DNA of 64,000 bases from Motiliproteus sp. (lineage in GTDB: Bacteria > Pseudomonadota > Gammaproteobacteria > Pseudomonadales > Balneatricaceae): NCBI GenBank assembly GCA_026196225.1, contig JAPHRD010000066.1, positions 1 through 64,000 on the forward strand, written 5' to 3'. Within the stretch, counting starts at the first letter, position 1. Every line of letters starts with the position of its first letter. This document shows positions 63,040 to 64,000 of the stretch, one piece after another. The notes beneath the pieces are model-generated. The model had not been told where the DNA came from and searched no databases. It saw only the letters and a list, made by a program, of their open reading frames with translations. The position numbers were made by a program, and so were the translations under genes.

Positions 63040-64000
63040 TTAGCGACCCAGATCGCTAAGCAGGTTTTTGGCAATAATCACCCGCTGAATTTCACTAGTA
63101 CCTTCATAGATGGAGGTAATGCGCACATCCCGGCTGTAGCGTTCCAGCGGATACTCCTGCATGTAGCCGTAACCACCCAGCAACTGCAGTGCGGTGTAGC
63201 AGGCCTGATTGGCCTTTTCTGAAGCGAATAGCTTGGCCATCGACGCTTCGGTCGCGTAGGGCTGACCCTGCTCTTTTTTGTAGGCCGCATTCATCAACAA
63301 CAGGCGTGCAGCTTCCAGCTCAGTCATACGATCGGCAATCATCCACTGCAGGCCTTGGAAATCAGCAATCGGCTTGCCGAACTGCTTGCGTTCACGAACG
63401 TAGTCCATGGCATAACTCATGGCCGCCTGACCAACACCCAGTGCTAAGGATCCGATTCCGATACGTCCACCGGCCAGCTCCGTAACCGCCAGCTTAAAGC
63501 CCTGATTAAGCTCACCAAGAATGGCTGAATCGGACACCCGGCAGCCATCAAAGACCACCTCATTGGTTGCCGAGCCGTGCTGACCCATCTTCTTTTCAGC
63601 TTTATTAACGGTCACCCCGGGATTACCAGCATCCACCAGAAAACAGGTGATGCCCTTGCCCTTGGGGGCGGACTTATCGGTCACCGCCCAGACCACAAAA
63701 ACCCCGGCAAACTCAGCACTGGTGATCCACTGCTTAACGCCGTCGATTACCCAGGCACCATCCTCTTTTCGAGCCTGGGCCCGCATAGAGGAAGGGTCTG
63801 ATCCGGCACCGGCTTCGGTCAAACAGAAGCTACCGGCAAGCCAGGTACCGTCACAGAGGCGGGGAAGATAGTTAGATTTTTGCTCAGCGGTACCCATCGC
63901 CTGGATCACTTCTGCCACCATATTGGTAACAGATACGGTGACTGCAGTAGAGGCGCAGGCTTTGGCAAGTTCGGTAATTGCTAGACTAAAAGCGACTGGG
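63040..64000 (-). CDS. acyl-CoA dehydrogenase (partial, continues past window end)
   Basis: The frame is open through the right edge (64000) and the N-terminus is missing; the visible part is about 319 residues. Before the first internal Met the frame reads LAITELAKACASTAVTVSVTN, so the gene does not start at 63921. It has CLTEAGAGSDPSSMRAQA, the catalytic Glu in ITSIYEGTSEIQRVIIAKNLL near the C-terminus and the usual short-chain ACAD length from there. First visible gene of the minus-strand operon with the CoA-transferase and ligase. Confidence 0.93.
   Translation of the reverse strand, partial: PVAFSLAITELAKACASTAVTVSVTNMVAEVIQAMGTAEQKSNYLPRLCDGTWLAGSFCLTEAGAGSDPSSMRAQARKEDGAWVIDGVKQWITSAEFAGVFVVWAVTDKSAPKGKGITCFLVDAGNPGVTVNKAEKKMGQHGSATNEVVFDGCRVSDSAILGELNQGFKLAVTELAGGRIGIGSLALGVGQAAMSYAMDYVRERKQFGKPIADFQGLQWMIADRMTELEAARLLLMNAAYKKEQGQPYATEASMAKLFASEKANQACYTALQLLGGYGYMQEYPLERYSRDVRITSIYEGTSEIQRVIIAKNLLSDLGR

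Overview
The window is chromosomal DNA of a marine-type, PHA-storing gammaproteobacterium. The orthologue set points that way: YbiT, YejK, HspQ, YajL, RoxA/YcfD, GlrK-QseG-GlrR, a phasin, and a large urea-uptake plus urease block. Moderate GC and the mix of c-di-GMP signalling, acyl-CoA catabolism and urea scavenging resemble the Oceanospirillales and relatives. That placement is inference; no rRNA or other taxonomic marker is present. No tRNA, rRNA, CRISPR array, complete IS element or prophage was recognised.

Layout. 1-4 kb: a YciC-like membrane protein, a secreted HExxH protein of unknown role, a T7-lysozyme-like amidase fused to LysM, and two small secreted proteins. 4-15 kb (minus strand): a twelve-gene urea block transcribed urtABCDE-ureDABCEFG, with a candidate promoter and two palindromes upstream of urtA, a strong hairpin between urtA and urtB, and an intrinsic terminator after ureG. 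15.5-22 kb: ybiT and a NYN-domain gene (plus strand), then an unusual two-gene signalling operon (minus strand). Its first gene joins an NCS1 nucleobase-permease-like domain, a nine-cysteine module, a histidine kinase and a receiver; its second is a LuxR-type response regulator. It probably senses a nitrogenous solute and may control the urea block.

22-31.8 kb: a double-OmpA-domain protein, a codon-biased phasin behind a palindromic operator candidate, a GGDEF-EAL protein next to an orphan ABC_sub_bind protein, a glutamine amidotransferase, HspQ, exported MsrA, a zinc-ribbon protein and a family-3 solute-binding protein. 31.8-38.5 kb: yajL and an AttEFGH-like export operon (ATPase, FtsX permease, AttH-like protein), bacteriohemerythrin and YejK. 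38.6-40.4 kb: a MipA/OmpV gene and a LysR gene, each broken by one apparent missing A. 40.5-46.1 kb: a Spy-like protein divergent from an RND efflux operon ending in a DUF3313 lipoprotein. 46.2-50.8 kb: a GNAT/FeeM-like acyltransferase behind a palindrome-rich AT-rich gap, then glrK-qseG-glrR. 50.9-53.3 kb: roxA, an unknown lipoprotein and a DUF4399 protein.

53.5-64 kb is fatty- or organic-acid catabolism: two acyl-CoA dehydrogenases (one running off the window end), two AMP-forming acyl-CoA ligases, a class III CoA-transferase and a PaaI-type thioesterase. Among them lies a FixL/FixJ-type pair whose genes have been separated by a 264-bp MITE-like element flanked by CTAG. Removing the element leaves the kinase stop codon 3 nt before the regulator ATG, so an ancestral operon can be reconstructed from the sequence.
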